Positions 34,649 through 36,388 of a stretch of 36,388 nt of DNA are shown piece after piece. A program made the position numbers and the translations under genes. A model generated the notes under the pieces. That model saw nothing but the letters and a program-made list of their open reading frames with translations, did not search any database and was not told the origin of the DNA. The stretch is taken from contig CAJAWW010000241.1 of assembly GCA_903946745.1 (NCBI GenBank), positions 1 through 36,388 on the forward strand, written 5' to 3'. The stretch is from an uncultured beta proteobacterium. Its GTDB lineage: Bacteria; Pseudomonadota; Gammaproteobacteria; Burkholderiales; Rhodocyclaceae. Position 1 is the stretch's first letter. Each line of letters starts with the position of its first letter.

Positions 34649-35201
34649 GGGTTTGGCGTAGCGGCTGAAACGGCGAAGGCCGCCATCATACGCGCCGAAG
34701 TCATGCGCTTCAGTGGAATTGCTGAACTGGTGGATTGTTGTACCTTGCTTGCCTTGTGTCGATGCGGGGTTTGATTCGGGCTTGATCCGCGCTTGAATCC
34801 GGGTTGGCAAAAAGTCGACGCTGAAACTACGCTGATTTTTTCGGCTATTTGCATTCTGAGGTTGGATTCAGCCTCTCGAGCGTAATTTTTCCAGAACTAC
34901 AATTGGTTGGAATTGCGTTCGTAGTGCCAATGGCGGCTAATGTCATGGACCAGCCCGTGTGTGTAATATGACGTCGGGCAGGTGCCGGCCTTGACCCGCC
35001 GGTGAATTTTCTGCTCCAATCCGGCCATTCGTTTTGGTTGATGCTCCGAACCGGTCGTTCAGCCGAGAAATTCGCCAATTTCAGCTTGGCGGTCGGCAGT
35101 GCAGCGGTTGCTGCCGTTCATGTCAGGGGCACCACGGGCAGGACCCGGCCAACAAGAGTCAGTGGTATGGTTTGCATAAATCGGCCACTGAAAATGCCGG
35201 A
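34649..35201. other. Long non-coding or decayed spacer
   Basis: About 550 bp without a credible gene. It holds three degenerate 11-bp tandem units (34771-34803; TTGATTCGGGC, TTGATCCGCGC, TTGAATCCGGG). The rest has only short open frames with no recognisable motif on either strand. Base composition is more mixed than in the core genes to the left. It may be remnant mobile or dispersed intergenic sequence at the border of an accessory region. Confidence 0.5.
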
Positions 35202-35231
35202 TTGACAGATGAATACAGAAATCTGTATATT
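35202..35231 (+). promoter_or_regulatory. VapB promoter with built-in operator palindrome
   Basis: TTGACA (35202-35207) and TATATT (35226-35231) are 18 bp apart. The spacer and -10 contain the inverted repeat ATACAGA-AA-TCTGTAT (35213-35228), well placed for autorepression by the antitoxin. The -10 ends only 6 bp before the antitoxin ATG, so the transcript is probably leaderless. Confidence 0.72.
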
Positions 35232-35237
35232 AAGTCC

Positions 35238-35483
35238 ATGAAGACCACTCTCGATATTAACGACTCCCTCCTTGCCAATGCGAAAGCGTTAGCAGCGCAG
35301 CAGCGAACCAGTTTGACGCGACTGATCGAGGAAGGATTGCAACTCCGCCTCCGATCTTCTTTCCCCTCAACCAAGGTAAGCAAACGAAAGATCCCTGTTT
35401 TCAAGGGACGAGGGGGATTGGTTGCCGGACTAGACCCCAGCAGCAATAAAGCTATGCTGGATGTCGCTGACAATGACGCCTGA
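35238..35483 (+). CDS. vapB: VapB-like antitoxin
   Basis: The protein has 81 residues. The N-terminal half (MKTTLDINDSLLANAKALAA then TSLTRLIEEGLQLRLR) has the strand and two helices of a small ribbon-helix-helix-like DNA-binding antitoxin; the C-terminal half is basic then acidic and would wrap the toxin. The next gene is a PIN-domain toxin overlapping by 11 bp. It should repress its own promoter through the palindrome at 35213-35228. No ribosome-binding site precedes the ATG. Confidence 0.8.
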   Translation: MKTTLDINDSLLANAKALAAQQRTSLTRLIEEGLQLRLRSSFPSTKVSKRKIPVFKGRGGLVAGLDPSSNKAMLDVADNDA

Positions 35484-35910
35484 TGTTAATGTTTTAATTG
35501 CGGCATCGCGTGGCGATCATCCTCACCACAGAACAGCCTATTCTTGGCTGGATGAGGCCATTTCTGCCTGTGCGGATGGCGCAAGCCTGAAACTGATGCC
35601 CATGGTTACTGCCAGCTTTTTGAGGCTAGTAACTAATTCCAAGATATTCATTCAACCAACTCCCGTAGTCGATGCCATCAAATTTCTGGACTCACTCCTT
35701 GCCGTGCCTGGCGTCGACATGCCCCATCTCGGTAGCGAATGGCCCTTATTGCGGCAACTTTGCATAGACAAGAAGTTGGCTGCCAATGATATTCCTGATG
35801 CGTGACTTGCGGCGGTGGTCATTCAACTTGGTGAACACCTTGTCACATTTGACGCCGATTTCAAGAAACTGCTTGGGCGGACGCAAGTAACCGTACTTAT
35901 TGCCGAATAA
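35473..35910 (+). pseudogene. vapC: VapC PIN-domain toxin interrupted by an in-frame TGA
   Basis: The frame starts at 35473 (MTPDVNVLIAA; an ATG at 35461 is also in frame) and meets TGA at 35803-35805, but continues in frame as LAAVVIQLGEHLVTFDADF and ends with TAA at 35908-35910, giving a normal length of about 145 residues. The stop falls after IPDA, where relatives read PDAWLAA, so a TGG Trp codon has most likely become TGA. The cut removes the last helix and the TFDxDF acidic residue of the PIN site, so the shortened protein (110 residues) is probably inactive as an RNase. The first acidic residue (PDVN) and the PDA Asp remain. Confidence 0.85.
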
Positions 35911-36206
35911 GTAGTTGGTAGTTTCGGGACCAATGGCCGCTTCCATTCTCTCCACCGTCGGCTAAGGGCATGCTGCCGTCACGCGATCGATCCAACGTTC
36001 AACGGCAGCAAACCGAGTAGACCGGCCATAGCGTATGCATATGTCAGCAGGCAGCAGTCAGTCTGGAACAGCCTCTGGCGTGGGGTTTCGCCATCATCTT
36101 TCCGGAATGAGTGCTACAGACTGGGAAGAGACGCTCAGATTGTTGGGGTCACTGACTTCTGGGTGTCCATTGAGGACATGGCGACTCATCCATTGACTAG
36201 ATTTTC
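35911..36206. other. Non-coding spacer with an 8-bp-arm inverted repeat
   Basis: About 300 bp with no gene seen on either strand. One notable structure is GCTGCCGT (35972-35979) and ACGGCAGC (36002-36009), exact complements with a 22-nt loop that contains GATCGATC and AACGTT. There is no U-tract, so it is not a standard terminator; it could be a remnant of a dispersed element. Confidence 0.5.
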
Positions 36207-36239
36207 TTGACCTTTGCTGCGCCTTACTGTAAAGTAAGG
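36207..36239 (+). promoter_or_regulatory. Promoter and operator palindrome of the AbrB-type antitoxin gene
   Basis: TTGACC (36207-36212) is followed after 17 bp by TAAAGT (36230-36235). The -10 lies inside the inverted repeat CCTTACT-GTAA-AGTAAGG (36222-36239), the layout expected for an autoregulated toxin-antitoxin operon. Confidence 0.6.
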
Positions 36240-36264
36240 ATTAGCAGATTACAGGAGATTTACT

Positions 36265-36388
36265 ATGACAACAGCGACCATGACAAGCAAAGGGCAGGTG
36301 ACCATACCCGCTGCCGTGAGAATGGCGCTCGGCGTGGAGTCGGGTGATCGCCTGGAGTTTGTTCAGGTACAGCCTGGACGCTTTGAAC
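36265..36388 (+). CDS. AbrB/MazE-type antitoxin, N-terminal part (3' truncated by window)
   Basis: The first 41 residues are present: [19 protein letters not shown], then [14 protein letters not shown]. This is a SpoVT/AbrB-type swapped-hairpin DNA-binding domain (T-S-K-G-Q-V-T-I-P), found in MazE/VapB-like antitoxins and in some transcription regulators. AGGAG lies 8 bp before the ATG. A palindromic operator and promoter precede it. The expected toxin gene would lie beyond the window edge; without it, a lone regulator is possible. Confidence 0.85.
   Translation, partial: MTTATMTSKGQVTIPAAVRMALGVESGDRLEFVQVQPGRFE

Noticed and set aside
34845-35078. 77-codon minus-strand open frame in the spacer
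   Set aside because: No ribosome-binding site or motif and composition like random reading; not supportable as a gene.
35803-35805. In-frame TGA in vapC as selenocysteine or a Trp codon of a variant code
   Set aside because: Relatives have Trp, not Cys, at this site; no SECIS-like hairpin is evident just after it; and many genes in the window end with TGA, so the standard code applies.
35972-36009. Integron attC site
   Set aside because: No GTTRRRY core pair at the ends and no integrase or cassette array in view.
1-36388. tRNA, rRNA or insertion-sequence genes
   Set aside because: No tRNA cloverleaf, rRNA stretch or transposase was recognised on reading either strand.

Overview
The window looks like a chromosomal segment of a GC-rich, Gram-negative, denitrifying betaproteobacterium. 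This is inferred from gene order and protein style, such as a dapC-dapD-pilU-dapE-prmB run and a Tat-exported NosZ; the genus cannot be fixed from sequence alone. Most of it is dense core genome with short gaps. The last ~1.7 kb (from about 34.65 kb) is different: sparse coding, decayed-looking spacers and toxin-antitoxin genes.

Layout. 1-2133: the end of a ferric-iron ABC permease facing the iron-binding protein FbpA/FutA (Fur-like box upstream, large inverted repeat between the two), then a secreted NlpC/P60 hydrolase. 2276-5238: acuI and prpE, a propionate/acrylate-CoA pair, closed by a perfect 19-bp hairpin. 5322-14022 (minus strand): a nitrous oxide reduction cluster in the transcription order nosZ, nosR, a small Trp-rich membrane protein, nosD, nosF, nosY, nosL, and a lipoprotein cytochrome c. 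nosZ is first and is cut off from nosR by two hairpins, one a textbook terminator. A perfect TTGAT-N4-ATCAA (FNR/DNR-type) site lies between nosZ and a divergent tail-anchored FHA protein. 14776-19119: typA, then methylthioinosine phosphorylase, peptide deformylase and a glycosyltransferase-like protein. 19127-24727 (minus): dapC, dapD, pilU, dapE, prmB, 2Fe-2S ferredoxin, an apparent operon for meso-diaminopimelate/lysine synthesis with a pilus-retraction ATPase and a ribosomal-protein methyltransferase. 24843-27767: dienelactone hydrolase, ankyrin protein, nucleoside deoxyribosyltransferase-like protein, YaeQ, a small acidic protein, and a cold-shock protein with a long leader. 27961-34648: a large sensor with PAS, GGDEF and EAL domains, a gamma-carbonic-anhydrase-like protein overlapping a DEAD-box helicase, and an rRNA-methyltransferase-like protein. 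35202-36388: a VapB-like antitoxin with a VapC gene broken by an in-frame TGA, then the start of an AbrB/MazE-type antitoxin.

The most interesting system is the nos cluster. NosZ carries a Tat signal ending in a lipobox-like L-V-G-C followed by an Ala/Pro linker. NosL and the terminal cytochrome c are also predicted lipoproteins, and the cytochrome has a closely similar Ala/Pro linker. With NosR and the uncharacterised membrane protein this suggests N2O reduction tethered to the periplasmic face of the inner membrane. This is a prediction from motifs only.
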